Positions 27,189 to 37,195 of a stretch of DNA of 64,000 nt are shown in pieces. Positions within the stretch are counted from its first letter, which is position 1, and every line of letters starts with the position of its first letter. Location of the stretch: the NCBI RefSeq assembly GCF_000230695.2, contig NC_020541.1:3410001-3474000 (forward strand), read 5' to 3'. The DNA is from Rhodanobacter denitrificans (GTDB lineage: Bacteria; Pseudomonadota; Gammaproteobacteria; Xanthomonadales; Rhodanobacteraceae). The notes beneath the pieces are model-generated. The model had not been told where the DNA came from, searched no databases, and saw nothing but the letters and a program-made list of their open reading frames with translations. Both the position numbers and the translations under genes were made by a program.

Positions 27189-27671
27189 ATGCAACGCGCC
27201 ACTCCAGCCATTTCCCGCCGCACCGGCAATGGACCGAAGTCCCTCGCCGACTGCGGCTCCTTCGCGACGCTGGCCCGAAAGGCCGACGCGCTGGAAGCGC
27301 TGGACCGCGCACTGCGCCAGACGTTGCCATCGCCATTGCGCGAGCAGGTGAGATTCGCCAACCTGCGCAACGACCGCCTCGTCTTCCTGGCATCTTCACC
27401 GGGCTGGGCATCGCGCCTGCGCTTGATGCAGACACAAATCCTTGCCGCCGCACATGCCATCGGCACCTGCGCCAGTTCAGTCACCGTGAAAGTGGTCCCC
27501 CCACCACCGGCGGCAATGACACCGGACCGGTCGAAACCGCTTTCGCCCGCCGCCGCCGCCCACCTCAGGGCCGCCGCCGCGTCGTTCACAGACCCCGAAT
27601 GGCGGGTACTGTTCCTTGAGCTGGCGTCCTTCGCCGAAACCGCTGATTCCCCCTTGCCCGGCACGGACTGA
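27189..27671 (+). CDS. dciA: DciA-type helicase-loader family protein (DUF721)
   Basis: A 160-residue protein with an N-terminal DUF721 domain (ALDRALRQTLPSPLREQVRFANLRNDRLVFLASSPGWASRLR, about 35-80) and a proline-rich linker. DciA is the ancestral loader of the replicative helicase DnaB in bacteria without DnaC. A TATGAT -10-like element lies near 27149. The C-terminal third is not conserved-looking. The function is inferred from the family and from its usual place near secA and lpxC. Confidence 0.8.
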   Translation: MQRATPAISRRTGNGPKSLADCGSFATLARKADALEALDRALRQTLPSPLREQVRFANLRNDRLVFLASSPGWASRLRLMQTQILAAAHAIGTCASSVTVKVVPPPPAAMTPDRSKPLSPAAAAHLRAAAASFTDPEWRVLFLELASFAETADSPLPGTD

Positions 27672-27856
27672 TCTGCATCGGTTCGCGTGCCGGAGGCGGT
27701 TTTATAGCACGCCGTTTGTTAAGGAGTAATCCGCCATGTCGCGGAGGCGTGAAGCGCAGCGCGTACAAAGCGTGATTCGCATTGCAAAAAAACGGCCATG
27801 TCTCGCGACACGGCCGTTTTTCGTGAGGGTTTGGTGGAGAAGAAGCGAGTGCCGGC
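27672..27856. other. Gap between dciA and lpxC
   Basis: The 185 bases between the convergent genes contain a bidirectional terminator at 27786-27821 and a short plus-strand frame with an AAGGAG site at 27736, which is judged spurious because it reads through the terminator stem. Nothing else was recognised. Confidence 0.5.
27786..27821. terminator. Bidirectional terminator after lpxC and dciA
   Basis: AAAAACGGCCATGTC pairs with GACACGGCCGTTTTT with one mismatch, flanked by A and T runs on each side. It serves the ends of the convergent dciA and lpxC transcripts. Confidence 0.88.
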
Positions 27857-28771
27857 TCAGATCGCCTGTGCCGGGTGGGCGTAGGAGATCGGCGAGGTGG
27901 CCGGGTCGTCCTGGTAGCTGACCTCTTCCCACGCCGAGGCATCGGCCATCAGCGTGCGCAGCAGCTTGTTGTTGAGCTCATGGCCGGACTTGTGCGCGTG
28001 ATAGGCGCCGATCAGGCTGTGGCCGAGCAGGTACAGGTCGCCGATCGCGTCCAGGATCTTGTGCTTGACGAACTCGTCCTCGTAGCGCAGGCCGTCTTCA
28101 TTCAGGACACGGTAGTCGTCCAGCACCACCGCGTTGTCCATCGAGCCGCCCAGCGCCAGGTTGTGCTCGCGCAGCATCTCGATGTCGCGCATGAAGCCGA
28201 ACGTGCGGGCGCGGCTCACTTCCTTGACGAAGGACGTGGTGGAGAAGTCGATCTCGGCACGCGAGGTGCGCTGGCTGATGATCGGGTGGTTGAAGTCGAT
28301 CGAGAAGCCGACCTTGAAGCCTTCGAACGGTTCGAAGCTGGCCCACTTGTCGCCTTCCTGCACCTTCACCGGCTTCTTGATGCGGATGAAGCGCTTGGCG
28401 ACGTTCTGTTCCTCGATGCCGGCGGATTGCAGCAGGAACACGAACGGACCGGCACTGCCGTCCATGATCGGCACTTCCGGCGCGGACAGGTCGACATAGG
28501 CATTGTCGATGCCCAGGCCCGCCATCGCCGAGAGCAGGTGCTCGACCGTGGAGACGCGCACGTCGCCATCGGCCAGCGTGGTCGACAGCCGGGTATCACC
28601 GACATTGTCCTCGCGCGCGCGGATGTCCACCGGCGGGGTCAGGTCGATACGGCGGAACACGATGCCCGTATTCGGCGCCGCGGGACGCAAGGTCATGTAC
28701 ACCTTGTCACCCGTATGCAGACCGACGCCGGTCGCCCGGATGACGTTCTTAAGCGTACGCTGCTTGATCAT
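27857..28771 (-). CDS. lpxC: UDP-3-O-acyl-N-acetylglucosamine deacetylase
   Basis: A 304-residue zinc enzyme catalysing the committed step of lipid A synthesis. The start [21 protein letters not shown] is typical. Zinc ligands are in [12 protein letters not shown] and in [12 protein letters not shown] (His and Asp). The last gene of the dcw region, it is separated from ftsZ by 453 bases and probably has its own promoter (TGTTAGCAT with a CACAG dyad just upstream). Confidence 0.96.
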   Translation of the reverse strand: MIKQRTLKNVIRATGVGLHTGDKVYMTLRPAAPNTGIVFRRIDLTPPVDIRAREDNVGDTRLSTTLADGDVRVSTVEHLLSAMAGLGIDNAYVDLSAPEVPIMDGSAGPFVFLLQSAGIEEQNVAKRFIRIKKPVKVQEGDKWASFEPFEGFKVGFSIDFNHPIISQRTSRAEIDFSTTSFVKEVSRARTFGFMRDIEMLREHNLALGGSMDNAVVLDDYRVLNEDGLRYEDEFVKHKILDAIGDLYLLGHSLIGAYHAHKSGHELNNKLLRTLMADASAWEEVSYQDDPATSPISYAHPAQAI

Positions 28772-28812
28772 CGTAGTTGGTACCTGTGTAGGCAGCAGCC
28801 AATCAGGGGCGG

Positions 28813-28836
28813 ATGCTAACACAGTTTTAACCTGTG
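28813..28836 (-). promoter_or_regulatory. lpxC promoter with operator-like dyad
   Basis: On the minus strand TAGCAT (28813-28818) preceded by TGT forms an extended -10. Immediately upstream, 28820-28836 is the dyad CACAG-seven bases-CTGTG, placed in the -35/-10 spacer where a repressor could act. The predicted leader is about 35 nt. Confidence 0.45.
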
Positions 28837-29224
28837 ATAAAAGCAAACCGTACCGTACAGTCTGATTAAGCCTTCATGTTTCTTTCATCCTTGAAAGCTG
28901 ACACGTCCGTTGCGGCTTTCCCGATGAGGCGATGGTTCGACACGACACCCCGTGCCTGGGACGGGAATCCGGCACGGGGTATCGGGCCGGTCGCCGCGAG
29001 CCAAGCCGCGTCGACTGGCCGTGCGCCATCCCGACGCACAGTCTTGCTGCTGCAAAGCGGCGAACGGCCTGCCCGATGTGGCTGGTCTCGCCCCCCGCGC
29101 AGTACGCGACCCGGCCGATGGCCGGCGGCACGGCACGATGGGAGTAGTGACTGACCCAACGGGCATTCGTTCAATACTTTCGCATCTCCTTAACTTGTGC
29201 AAGCTGTCAGAAGTCAGTGGACCA
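28837..29224. other. Long ftsZ-lpxC intergenic region
   Basis: No convincing gene is seen here. A perfect 10-bp stem lies at 28947-28980 (ACCCCGTGCC with GGCACGGGGT, 14-base loop) without a U-tract. Short frames on both strands lack start signals. The hairpin may cap the ftsZ transcript or be part of an untranslated RNA. Confidence 0.45.
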
Positions 29225-30412
29225 TCAGTCGGCCTGGCGGCGCAGGAACGCCGGGATATCCAGGTAATCGAAGCCCGGCTCGGCATGCTTCGCCGGCGCC
29301 GCGGGTTCCGCGCGGCCATGGCTGACCGTGATGTCCGGCTGGGCGTAGTCGACCACCTCGTTGCCGGTGCCGGTACGCAGCACCACCGGGCGCGGCCGCA
29401 TCTGCACCTGCTGGGTCTCGACCATGCGGATCGGCGGATGCTGGCGCGAGGCCATCGCCCGGTTGAGGCCGGTGGCGACCACGGTGACCCGCACGTCGTC
29501 CTTCATCTCCGGATCGAGCGAGGTGCCCATCACCACGGTGGCGTCCTCGCTGGCGAAGTCGTGGATGATCCGGCCGATCTCGTCGAACTCGCGCATGGTG
29601 AGGTTCGGGCCGGCGGTGACGTTGACCAGGATGCCGCAGGCGCCGTTGAGGTTGACGTCCTCCAGCAGCGGGTTCTTGATCGCCGCCTCGGCCGCCGCCT
29701 GGGCGCGGTCGTCGCCACGAGCGGTACCCGAGCCCATCATCGCCAGGCCCATCTCCGACATCACGGTGCGTACGTCGGCGAAGTCGACGTTGATCAGGCC
29801 CGGGGCGGTGATCAGGTCGGCGATACCCTGCACGGCGCCCTGCAGCACGTCGTTGGCGGCCTTGAACGCGTTGAGCAGGGTGACCTCGCGGCCGAGCACG
29901 CTGAGCAGCTTCTCGTTCGGCACGGTGATCAGCGAGTCGACGTGCTGCGACAGGTCCTCGATGCCCTTCAGCGCGACCTGCATGCGCCGACGGCCCTCGA
30001 ACGGGAACGGCTTGGTCACCACCGCCACGGTGAGGATGCCCTTCTCCTTGGCCAGCTGCGCCACCACCGGCGCCGCGCCGGTGCCGGTGCCGCCGCCCAT
30101 GCCGGCGGTGATGAACACCATGTCGGCGCCCTCGAGCATCGCCTCGATCCGCTCGCGATCCTCCAGCGCGGCCTGCCGGCCGACCTCGGGATTCGCGCCG
30201 GCGCCGAGACCCTTGGTCACGTTGCCGCCGAGTTGCAGGTGGGTGCGCGAGCCGCAGCTGTTCATCGCCTGCGCGTCGGTGTTGGCGACGACGAATTCCA
30301 CGCCTTCGATGTTGGCATTCAGCATGTGTGCCACGGCATTGCCGCCGCCGCCGCCCACGCCGATCACCTTGATGACTGCATTGGGTGCGAGTTTATCGAT
30401 CAGTTCAAACAT
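29225..30412 (-). CDS. ftsZ: Cell division GTPase FtsZ
   Basis: A 395-residue tubulin homologue that forms the Z ring. It has the GTP-binding tubulin signature [10 protein letters not shown], the N-terminal [12 protein letters not shown] and the catalytic T7-loop region [11 protein letters not shown]. The conserved C-terminal peptide [12 protein letters not shown], which binds FtsA and ZipA, ends the protein after a variable linker. GGAGG lies seven bases before the ATG. A 123-base gap to ftsA may hold an internal ftsZ promoter, as in other bacteria. Confidence 0.98.
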   Translation of the reverse strand: MFELIDKLAPNAVIKVIGVGGGGGNAVAHMLNANIEGVEFVVANTDAQAMNSCGSRTHLQLGGNVTKGLGAGANPEVGRQAALEDRERIEAMLEGADMVFITAGMGGGTGTGAAPVVAQLAKEKGILTVAVVTKPFPFEGRRRMQVALKGIEDLSQHVDSLITVPNEKLLSVLGREVTLLNAFKAANDVLQGAVQGIADLITAPGLINVDFADVRTVMSEMGLAMMGSGTARGDDRAQAAAEAAIKNPLLEDVNLNGACGILVNVTAGPNLTMREFDEIGRIIHDFASEDATVVMGTSLDPEMKDDVRVTVVATGLNRAMASRQHPPIRMVETQQVQMRPRPVVLRTGTGNEVVDYAQPDITVSHGRAEPAAPAKHAEPGFDYLDIPAFLRRQAD

Positions 30413-30535
30413 TTCCCGTCCTCCGTAGAGTTGTTGTCGTTTTAACCATGAAGGGCGACTCCTGTCGGTTCATGGTGGTGGGTGGATATCCCTCCGCCCG
30501 TGGCGTCGCCTCCTGCGCCGCCGGATCCGTGTTGC

Positions 30536-31768
30536 TCAAAAGTTCCTGGTGAGCCAGCCGCGCAACTTGCCGACCAGACCGCCGACGCTGCCGCCGCCCG
30601 AACCGCCCACGCGGGTGCCGCCGGCGCGTGCACCGTGCAGCAGCAGGCCCACGCCGGTGGCGTGCAGCGGGCTGGAGACGACTTCGCCGAGGCCGTCGAT
30701 CTGCTGCGGCACGCCGATGCGCACCATCTTGTGGAAGATCTCCTCGGCCAGCTCCAGCGCGCCTTCCATCTTCGAGGCGCCGCCGGTCAGCACCACGCCG
30801 GCGGCGACCAGGCTCTCGTAGCCGGAGCGGCGCAACTGGTCCTGCACCATCTCGAAGATTTCCTCGTAGCGCGCCTGCACCGACTGCGCCAGCGCCTGCC
30901 GGGCGAGCCGGCGCGGCGGCCGATCGCCGACGCTGGGCACCTGGATGGTTTCCTCGGCGTGCGCCAGTCCGGTCTGCGCGCAGGCGTACTTGATCTTGAT
31001 CTCCTCGGCGTGCGCGGTCGGCGTGTGCACGCCGTAGGCGATGTCGCTGGTGACCTGGTCGCCGCCGACCGGCAGCGAGGCGGTGTAGCGGATCGAGCCC
31101 TGGGTGTAGATCGCGATGTCGGTGGTGCCGGCGCCGATATCGACCAGGCACACGCCCAGCTCGCGCTCGTCGTCGGTCAGCACCGCCTTCGCGCTGGCCA
31201 CCGCCGACGGCACCAGTTCGTCCACGGTGAGGCCGCAGCGCTGGATGCACTTGGTGACGTTCTGCACCGCCGCCGCCGCGCCGGTGACCAGGTGCACGTT
31301 CGCCTCCAACCGCACGCCGCTCATGCCGATCGGCGCACGGATGCCGTCCTGGCCGTCGATGCGGTATTCCTGCGACTCCTTGTAGAGCACCTTGCGGTCG
31401 GCCGGGATCGCCACCGCGCTGGCCGCCTCCAGCACCTGCTCCAGGTCGCTGGCGGTGACTTCGCGGTCGCGGATCGCCGCGTTGCCGTGCGAGTTGCGGG
31501 TTTCCAGGTGGCTGCCGGAGATCGAGGCGTAGACCGAGCGGATGTCGCAGCCGGCCATCAGTTCGGCTTCTTCCACCGCGCGCTGGATCGAGTGCACGGT
31601 CGATTCGATGTCGACCACCGAGCCGCGCTTCATGCCGCGCGAGACGTGGGTGCCGATGCCGATCACGGTGATCGGCTCGCCCGGCTCGTACTCGCCGACG
31701 ATCGCCACCACCTTCGAGGTGCCGATGTCGAGCCCGACCACCAGTTGCTTGTCGTTGCGCGGCTTCAT
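30536..31768 (-). CDS. ftsA: Cell division protein FtsA
   Basis: A 410-residue actin-like protein that tethers FtsZ to the inner membrane and recruits late division proteins. Actin-fold motifs are VVGLDIGTSK at the start, LVDIGAGTTD near residue 200 and VVLTGGASKMEG near 335; the C-terminal KLRGWLTRNF fits the amphipathic membrane-targeting helix. A glycine-rich linker precedes that helix. The ATG at 31768 is chosen because upstream codons belong to the ftsQ end region. Confidence 0.97.
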   Translation of the reverse strand: MKPRNDKQLVVGLDIGTSKVVAIVGEYEPGEPITVIGIGTHVSRGMKRGSVVDIESTVHSIQRAVEEAELMAGCDIRSVYASISGSHLETRNSHGNAAIRDREVTASDLEQVLEAASAVAIPADRKVLYKESQEYRIDGQDGIRAPIGMSGVRLEANVHLVTGAAAAVQNVTKCIQRCGLTVDELVPSAVASAKAVLTDDERELGVCLVDIGAGTTDIAIYTQGSIRYTASLPVGGDQVTSDIAYGVHTPTAHAEEIKIKYACAQTGLAHAEETIQVPSVGDRPPRRLARQALAQSVQARYEEIFEMVQDQLRRSGYESLVAAGVVLTGGASKMEGALELAEEIFHKMVRIGVPQQIDGLGEVVSSPLHATGVGLLLHGARAGGTRVGGSGGGSVGGLVGKLRGWLTRNF

Positions 31769-31778
31769 AGAGAAATGC

Positions 31779-32513
31779 TCATGAGCGAGGCGAACCTCCC
31801 TGATTGGCGGCGGGCGCCTGCGGCCAGCGCACGGCGAATCCATTGGTGTAGCGAAGGTCGGCGTAGGCGAAGCCGTCGGTGTGGCCGACGAGCAGCTGCG
31901 GGTAGACGTCGAGGAAGCGGCGCAGCCGGCGCCCGGCGTACTCGCGGTCGCCGATCACGATTTGCGCGCCGTCGGCCATGCCCACGCTCCAGCTGCCGCG
32001 TTCGGTCAGGGCCACGCCGGTGACCTGCAGGTGGGTGCCGGCGAAGGCCTTGCGGGTTTCCGCATAGAAGCTGACCACCTCGGCCAGCCGTGCATCCGGC
32101 CCATGCAGGCTCGGCAGCGCGCCGACGCCATCCATGCCCGGCGCCTCGAACACCAGCCCCTGCCGGCTGATCAGCTGCTTGTCGTTCCAGCGGGCGAACG
32201 GCTGGCGCTCGTAGATGCGCAACTGCAAGGTATCTGGCCAGCGCTTGCGCGCCTCGACCGACTCCACCCACGGCAGCGCGGCAACGGCCTTCTGCACTGC
32301 ATCGAGATCCAGCGCGAAGAAACCCTTGCCCAGGCGCGGCCGAACGGCGGCGCGGATGTCGTCCGCGCTGACGTGCTTGAACTCGGCCTGTACCGTCAGC
32401 TGGGTCACCGGCCAGCGGCCGGCCGCGAACCAGCCGCGCAGCACGCCGACGATCGGCAGCGCGACCAGCGCGATGGCGAGGCACCAGGCGACGGGGCGGA
32501 CGGTTCCCTTCAC
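31779..32513 (-). CDS. ftsQ: Cell division protein FtsQ
   Basis: A 244-residue bitopic membrane protein with a short cytoplasmic end, one membrane span ([18 protein letters not shown]), a POTRA domain ([19 protein letters not shown], about 45-115) and a beta domain. It links early and late divisome parts by binding FtsL and FtsB. The start is GTG, overlapping the ddl stop as GTGA with GGGAGAG upstream, so translation is coupled. Confidence 0.93.
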   Translation of the reverse strand: MKGTVRPVAWCLAIALVALPIVGVLRGWFAAGRWPVTQLTVQAEFKHVSADDIRAAVRPRLGKGFFALDLDAVQKAVAALPWVESVEARKRWPDTLQLRIYERQPFARWNDKQLISRQGLVFEAPGMDGVGALPSLHGPDARLAEVVSFYAETRKAFAGTHLQVTGVALTERGSWSVGMADGAQIVIGDREYAGRRLRRFLDVYPQLLVGHTDGFAYADLRYTNGFAVRWPQAPAANQGGSPRS

Positions 32514-33445
32514 AGGCTCTCCCGGAAACTGGTTTCCAGCACGCGCCAGCACAGTTCCTGGTAGTCGATGCCGGCCGCCTTGGCCGCCTTCGGCACCAGC
32601 GAGTGCGAGGTCATGCCCGGCGCGGTGTTCACTTCCAGCAGCCAGTTGCGCCCCTGTCGGTCGCGCATGACGTCGACACGGCCCCAACCCTGGCAACCAA
32701 GTGCATCGAACGCGGCCAGCGCCAGCGCGCGCAGCTCGGCCTCGGCATCGCCTTCCAGGCCGGGGCACAGGTACAGCGTGTCCTCGGCGATGTACTTCGC
32801 GTTGTAGTCGTAGAACGCACCCTTGGGCACGATGTGGATGCTGGGCAGCACCTCGCGGCCAAGGATGCCGACGGTCAGCTCGTCGCCCTCGATCAGGGTT
32901 TCCATCAGCAGGTCGCCCGGATACCGCGCCGCCAGTTCCACTGCCTGATCCAGCTGCGCTTCCTCGAACACGCGGGTGACGCCCACGCTGGAACCCTCGC
33001 AGGCCGGCTTCACGATCAGCGGAAAGCCGACCTGCTTCGCCGCCGCATGCACGTCGGCGCCGCGCGGCAAGGCCACGAACTTCGGCGTCGGCAGGCCGAG
33101 CGACTGCCACACGCGCTTCGAACGCGGCTTGTCCATCGACAATGCCGAGCCGAGCACGCCCGAGCCGGTGTACGGCACGCCGAGCGCCTCCAGCGCACCC
33201 TGCAGCACGCCGTCCTCGCCGCCGCCGTGCTGGCCGTGCAGGATGTTGAACACGCGCGCGAAGCGTTCGCTGCGCAGCGCATCGAGCAGTGCCGGGATGC
33301 CGTCGACCGCATGCGCGTCCACGCCGCGCGCCTGGAGCGCTTCCAGCACGTTGCGGCCGGAATCCAGCGAGACTTCACGCTCGGCCGAGCTGCCGCCCAT
33401 CACCACCGCGACGCGGCCGAACCGGACAGGATCTGTCACCTTCAT
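32510..33445 (-). CDS. ddl: D-alanine--D-alanine ligase
   Basis: A 311-residue ATP-grasp enzyme that makes the D-Ala-D-Ala dipeptide for peptidoglycan. N-terminal [17 protein letters not shown], the ATP-grasp segments [13 protein letters not shown] and [19 protein letters not shown], and the length fit the DdlB type found in dcw clusters. Its stop overlaps the ftsQ start, and the murC stop lies two bases upstream of its ATG. Confidence 0.95.
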   Translation of the reverse strand: MKVTDPVRFGRVAVVMGGSSAEREVSLDSGRNVLEALQARGVDAHAVDGIPALLDALRSERFARVFNILHGQHGGGEDGVLQGALEALGVPYTGSGVLGSALSMDKPRSKRVWQSLGLPTPKFVALPRGADVHAAAKQVGFPLIVKPACEGSSVGVTRVFEEAQLDQAVELAARYPGDLLMETLIEGDELTVGILGREVLPSIHIVPKGAFYDYNAKYIAEDTLYLCPGLEGDAEAELRALALAAFDALGCQGWGRVDVMRDRQGRNWLLEVNTAPGMTSHSLVPKAAKAAGIDYQELCWRVLETSFRESL

Positions 33446-33447
33446 GC

Positions 33448-34851
33448 TCACTTGTGCGTCCTCAGATTGCCGAGCTGGGCCATCTCCACCGCCGCCGTGC
33501 CGATGTCGCCGGCGCCCAGCAGCAGCAGCAGGTCGCCGTCGCGCAGCAGCGCCGGCAGGGTTTCCTTGAGCTCGCGCGGATGCTCGACCAGCACCGGATC
33601 GACCTTGCCGCGCGCGCGCACCGCGCGCGCCAGCGCACGGCCGTCGGCGCCGGCGATCGGCGCCTCGCCGGCCGGGTAGACGTCGGTCAGCACCAGCACG
33701 TCGACCTCGGCCAGCACATTGGCGAAGTCGTCCAGCAGGTCGCGCGTGCGGCTGTAGCGGTGCGGCTGGAAACCGACCACCAGCCGGCGCCCGGGCCAGC
33801 CGCCGCGGGCGGCGGCGAATACCGCGGCCAGCTCGCGCGGATGGTGGCCGTAGTCGTCGACCAGCAGCACGCTGCCCTGGTCCAGCGCGATCTCGCCGCG
33901 CCGGTGAAAGCGCCGGCCGACGCCCTGGAAGTTCTCCAGCGCACGCGCCAGCGCCTCCGCCTCCACCCCCAGCTGCCAGCCGATTGCGGACGCGGCCAGC
34001 GCGTTCAGCACGTTGTGCCGGCCCGGCAGGTTGAGCTTCACCGGCAGCGCTGCGTCGCGACCCGGCAGCAACAGCTCGAAGTGCATCTCGAAGCCGTGCT
34101 GGCTCACGTTGCGCGCGCGCACGTCGGCGTCGGCGGCGTCGATGCCGTAGGTCATCACGCGGCGCGTGGTGGACTTCGCCAGCACGGCCACTTCGGGGTC
34201 GTCCACGCACAACACGGCCAGGCCGTAGAACGGCAGCCGGTGCAGGAAATCGGCGAACGCCTTCTTCACCTCGGCGAAATCGCCGTGGTAGTTCTCCAGG
34301 TGATCGGCGTCGATGTTGGTGACCGCGGCGATCACCGGCGACAGCAGCAGGAACGAGCCGTCGGATTCGTCGGCCTCGGCGACCAGATACTGGCCGCTGC
34401 CCAGCCGGGCGTTCGCGCCTGCCGCGTTGAGCTGGCCGCCGATCACGAAGGTCGGGTCGTAGCCGGCCTCGGCCAGCACGCTGGCGGTGAGGCTGGTGGT
34501 GGTGGTCTTGCCATGCGTGCCGGCGATCGCCACGCCGCGGCGGAAACGCATCAGCTCGCCCAGCATCTCCGCACGCGGGATCACCGGGATGCGCGCTTCG
34601 CGGGCCGCGACCAGCTCCGGGTTGTCCTGCCTGATCGCGCTGGAGGTCACCACCACGTCGGCGTCGCCGATGTTTTCCACCGCGTGCCCAACGTGCACGA
34701 CGATGCCCAGCTGCTGCAGCCGCTGTGCAGTCGGCGAGTTGGCGCGGTCGGAACCGGACACCGCGTAGCCGAGGTTGTGCAGCACCTCGGCGATGCCGCT
34801 CATGCCGACGCCGCCGATGCCGATGAAATGCACCCGGCGGAAGGTGCTCAT
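33448..34851 (-). CDS. murC: UDP-N-acetylmuramate--L-alanine ligase
   Basis: A 467-residue Mur ligase that adds L-Ala to UDP-MurNAc. It shows the N-terminal UDP fold [12 protein letters not shown], the ATP P-loop [10 protein letters not shown], the EADESDGSF motif, and [10 protein letters not shown] in the central domain. It sits between murG and ddl, the normal dcw order; 32 bases separate its start from the murG stop. Confidence 0.96.
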   Translation of the reverse strand: MSTFRRVHFIGIGGVGMSGIAEVLHNLGYAVSGSDRANSPTAQRLQQLGIVVHVGHAVENIGDADVVVTSSAIRQDNPELVAAREARIPVIPRAEMLGELMRFRRGVAIAGTHGKTTTTSLTASVLAEAGYDPTFVIGGQLNAAGANARLGSGQYLVAEADESDGSFLLLSPVIAAVTNIDADHLENYHGDFAEVKKAFADFLHRLPFYGLAVLCVDDPEVAVLAKSTTRRVMTYGIDAADADVRARNVSQHGFEMHFELLLPGRDAALPVKLNLPGRHNVLNALAASAIGWQLGVEAEALARALENFQGVGRRFHRRGEIALDQGSVLLVDDYGHHPRELAAVFAAARGGWPGRRLVVGFQPHRYSRTRDLLDDFANVLAEVDVLVLTDVYPAGEAPIAGADGRALARAVRARGKVDPVLVEHPRELKETLPALLRDGDLLLLLGAGDIGTAAVEMAQLGNLRTHK

Positions 34852-34883
34852 CGGGTCTTCATGGGCATGCAGGCGACGCGGCG

Positions 34884-35957
34884 TCATGCGGCCACCTCCA
34901 AGCAAGCGCGCGCGATGACCTGTGCCGCGTCGGGTTTGGCCAGCGTGCGCGCGGCTTCGGCCATCGCCAGCAGGCGGTGGCGGTCACCCAGCAGCAAGGC
35001 CAGCCGCTGCGCCAGTATCTGTACGTCCAGCTCGTTCTCCTGCATCAGTTCGGCGGCTCCGGCCGCCATCAGTACTTCGGCATTGCGCGTCTGGTGGTCG
35101 TCCACCGCGTGCGGGAACGGCACCAGCACGGCGCCCAGCCCGGCCGCGGCCAATTCGGCCAGGGTCAGCGCGCCGGCACGGCAGACGGCCAGATCGGCCC
35201 AGCCATAGGTGCCGGCCATGTCGTCGATGAAGGCCACCACCTGCGCCTCGACACCGGCTTTCGCATACGCCTCGCGCGCTTCGTCGAGGCCGCGGCTGCC
35301 GCACTGGTGCAGCACCTCGGGACGCTGGGCCGGGGTCAGTTGGGCCAGCGCCTGCGGCAGCGCCAGGTTCAGCGCACGGGCGCCGAGGCTGCCGCCCAGC
35401 ACCAGCAGACGCGGCTTGCCGTCGCGCCCGACCATGCGCTGGGCGGGCGGCGGCAGCGCCGCGATCGCCTCGCGCACCGGGTTGCCGACCCACTCGGCCC
35501 GCGGCAACGCGTCGGCGAAACCGGCCAGCACGCGTTTCGCCAGTCCGGCCAGCTTGCGGTTGGTGAACCCGGCCACGCGATTCTGCTCGTGCACCAGCAG
35601 CGGCCGGCGCAACAGCCACGCGGCGAGGCCGCCGGGACCGGCCACGTAACCACCCATCGACAGTACGCTGCGCGGCTGCACCTGGCGCAGCACGGCCAGC
35701 GAGGCGAACAGCGCGCGCAGCAGCATCAGCGGCGCCAGCAGCCGGGTCCTGATGCCCTTGCCGCGCAAGCCGCCGACCGCCACCGTGTGCAGTTCGATCC
35801 GCTGCGCCGGCACCACCTTCGTCTCCATCCCGCCGACTGCGCCCAGCCACACCACCGGCACGCCCTGCGCGCGCAGGCACTCGGCCACGGCCAGGCCAGG
35901 GAAGATGTGGCCGCCGGTGCCGCCGGCCATGATCAGCACGGGAGCTTGCGTGTTCAT
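34884..35957 (-). CDS. murG: Lipid II synthase MurG (N-acetylglucosaminyl transferase)
   Basis: A 357-residue GT-B glycosyltransferase acting on the inner face of the membrane. It converts lipid I to lipid II. Motifs AGGTGGHIFPGLAVA (N-terminal G loop), GGSLGARALN and CRAGALTLAELAAAGLGAVLVPFPHAVDDHQ (UDP-GlcNAc site) are intact. The ATG overlaps the ftsW stop as ATGA. Confidence 0.97.
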   Translation of the reverse strand: MNTQAPVLIMAGGTGGHIFPGLAVAECLRAQGVPVVWLGAVGGMETKVVPAQRIELHTVAVGGLRGKGIRTRLLAPLMLLRALFASLAVLRQVQPRSVLSMGGYVAGPGGLAAWLLRRPLLVHEQNRVAGFTNRKLAGLAKRVLAGFADALPRAEWVGNPVREAIAALPPPAQRMVGRDGKPRLLVLGGSLGARALNLALPQALAQLTPAQRPEVLHQCGSRGLDEAREAYAKAGVEAQVVAFIDDMAGTYGWADLAVCRAGALTLAELAAAGLGAVLVPFPHAVDDHQTRNAEVLMAAGAAELMQENELDVQILAQRLALLLGDRHRLLAMAEAARTLAKPDAAQVIARACLEVAA

Positions 35958-37195
35958 GCAGCCACCGCCTCGCGCGGCTTCGCCGCGACGTTTGCATCGG
36001 CCACGGCGACCGCCGCCGGCATCCGCGTGGCCATCTGCCGCGCGTCCAGCGCGCGGTTGATCTCCCAGGTGGCGCGCAGCAGCACGCCGGCCATGGCGCA
36101 GGTCAACACCATCGACGAGCCGCCGTAGCTGATCAGCGGCAGGGTCAGTCCCTTGGTCGGCAGCGCGCCCAGGTTCACGCCAACCGATACGAACGCCTGC
36201 ATCGCCAGCATCAGCGAGACGCCGAACGCGACGTAGCCGGCAAAGCGCTGGCCCACCTCGACGCCCTTCAGGCCCAGGTACAGGCCGCGCCCCACCGCCA
36301 GGCCGAACAGGCCGATCACCAGCAGCACGCCGGCCAGGCCCAGTTCCTCGCCGATCACCGCAAAGATGAAGTCGGTATGCGCCTCCGGCAGGTAGGACAG
36401 CTTCAGCACGCTGGAGCCCAGCCCCACCCCGGTCCATTCGCCGCGGCCGATCGCCATCAGCGACTGGGTCAGCTGGAAGCCGTCGTTGAACGGATCCTTC
36501 CACGGGTCCATGAACGAAGTCAGCCGCTTCATGCGGTAGCTCTCGCCGGTCGCCGCCACGTACAGCAGCGGCATCAGCGGCAGGCCCATCAGGAACAGGA
36601 AGATCGGCCGCGCGCCACCCAGCCAGACCATCGCGATGGTCACCGCGATCACCAGCGTGGCCGAGCCGAAGTCCGGCTGCGCCAGCAGCAGCAGCACGAT
36701 CATGCCGGCGACCAGCACCGGCTTGAACAGTCCCAGGAATTTCGTTTCCACATTTTCGCGGTGGCGCACCAGGTAGCTGGCAACGTAGACCACCAGAATG
36801 AGTTTTACCGCCTCCACCGGCTGGAACGTGGTGACCAGCAGGTTCAGCCAGCGCCGCGCGCCATTGATGCGCATGCCTAGGTGCGGCACGAACACCGCCA
36901 GCAGCATCAGGAACGCCAGCGCCAGCAGCGGGAACGCATATTTTTCCAGCAGCTTCAGCTCGGTGCGCATGGCCAGGCCGGCCGCGAACAGGCCCAGGCC
37001 GAGGAACAGCAGGTGCTTCTTCAGGAAATAGAACGCGCCGAGGTGCTGGCTGTCCGCCACCGCGATCGAGCTGGACGTCACCATCACCACGCCCACGCTG
37101 GCCAGCCCGACCAGCGCGACCAGCAACCACAGGTCGAAGCTGCCGCGCGGTCCGCTGCGGCGTTTGGCCTGGCTGGTAGCGTCGAAGATCGGCAT
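35954..37195 (-). CDS. ftsW: Septal peptidoglycan polymerase FtsW
   Basis: A 413-residue SEDS-family membrane protein with about ten spans. It polymerises lipid II at the septum with FtsI. Conserved features are INGARRWL, AQPDFGSA with the SEDS aspartate, and ISYGGSSM near the C-terminus. Its ATG overlaps the mraY stop by one base (TGATG). In the E. coli order murD would stand between mraY and ftsW; here there is none. Confidence 0.96.
   Translation of the reverse strand: MPIFDATSQAKRRSGPRGSFDLWLLVALVGLASVGVVMVTSSSIAVADSQHLGAFYFLKKHLLFLGLGLFAAGLAMRTELKLLEKYAFPLLALAFLMLLAVFVPHLGMRINGARRWLNLLVTTFQPVEAVKLILVVYVASYLVRHRENVETKFLGLFKPVLVAGMIVLLLLAQPDFGSATLVIAVTIAMVWLGGARPIFLFLMGLPLMPLLYVAATGESYRMKRLTSFMDPWKDPFNDGFQLTQSLMAIGRGEWTGVGLGSSVLKLSYLPEAHTDFIFAVIGEELGLAGVLLVIGLFGLAVGRGLYLGLKGVEVGQRFAGYVAFGVSLMLAMQAFVSVGVNLGALPTKGLTLPLISYGGSSMVLTCAMAGVLLRATWEINRALDARQMATRMPAAVAVADANVAAKPREAVAA

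Noticed and set aside
27736..27921. 61-codon plus-strand frame with an AAGGAG site
   Set aside because: It reads through the bidirectional terminator and into the end of lpxC; the translation is arginine-rich and without family resemblance.
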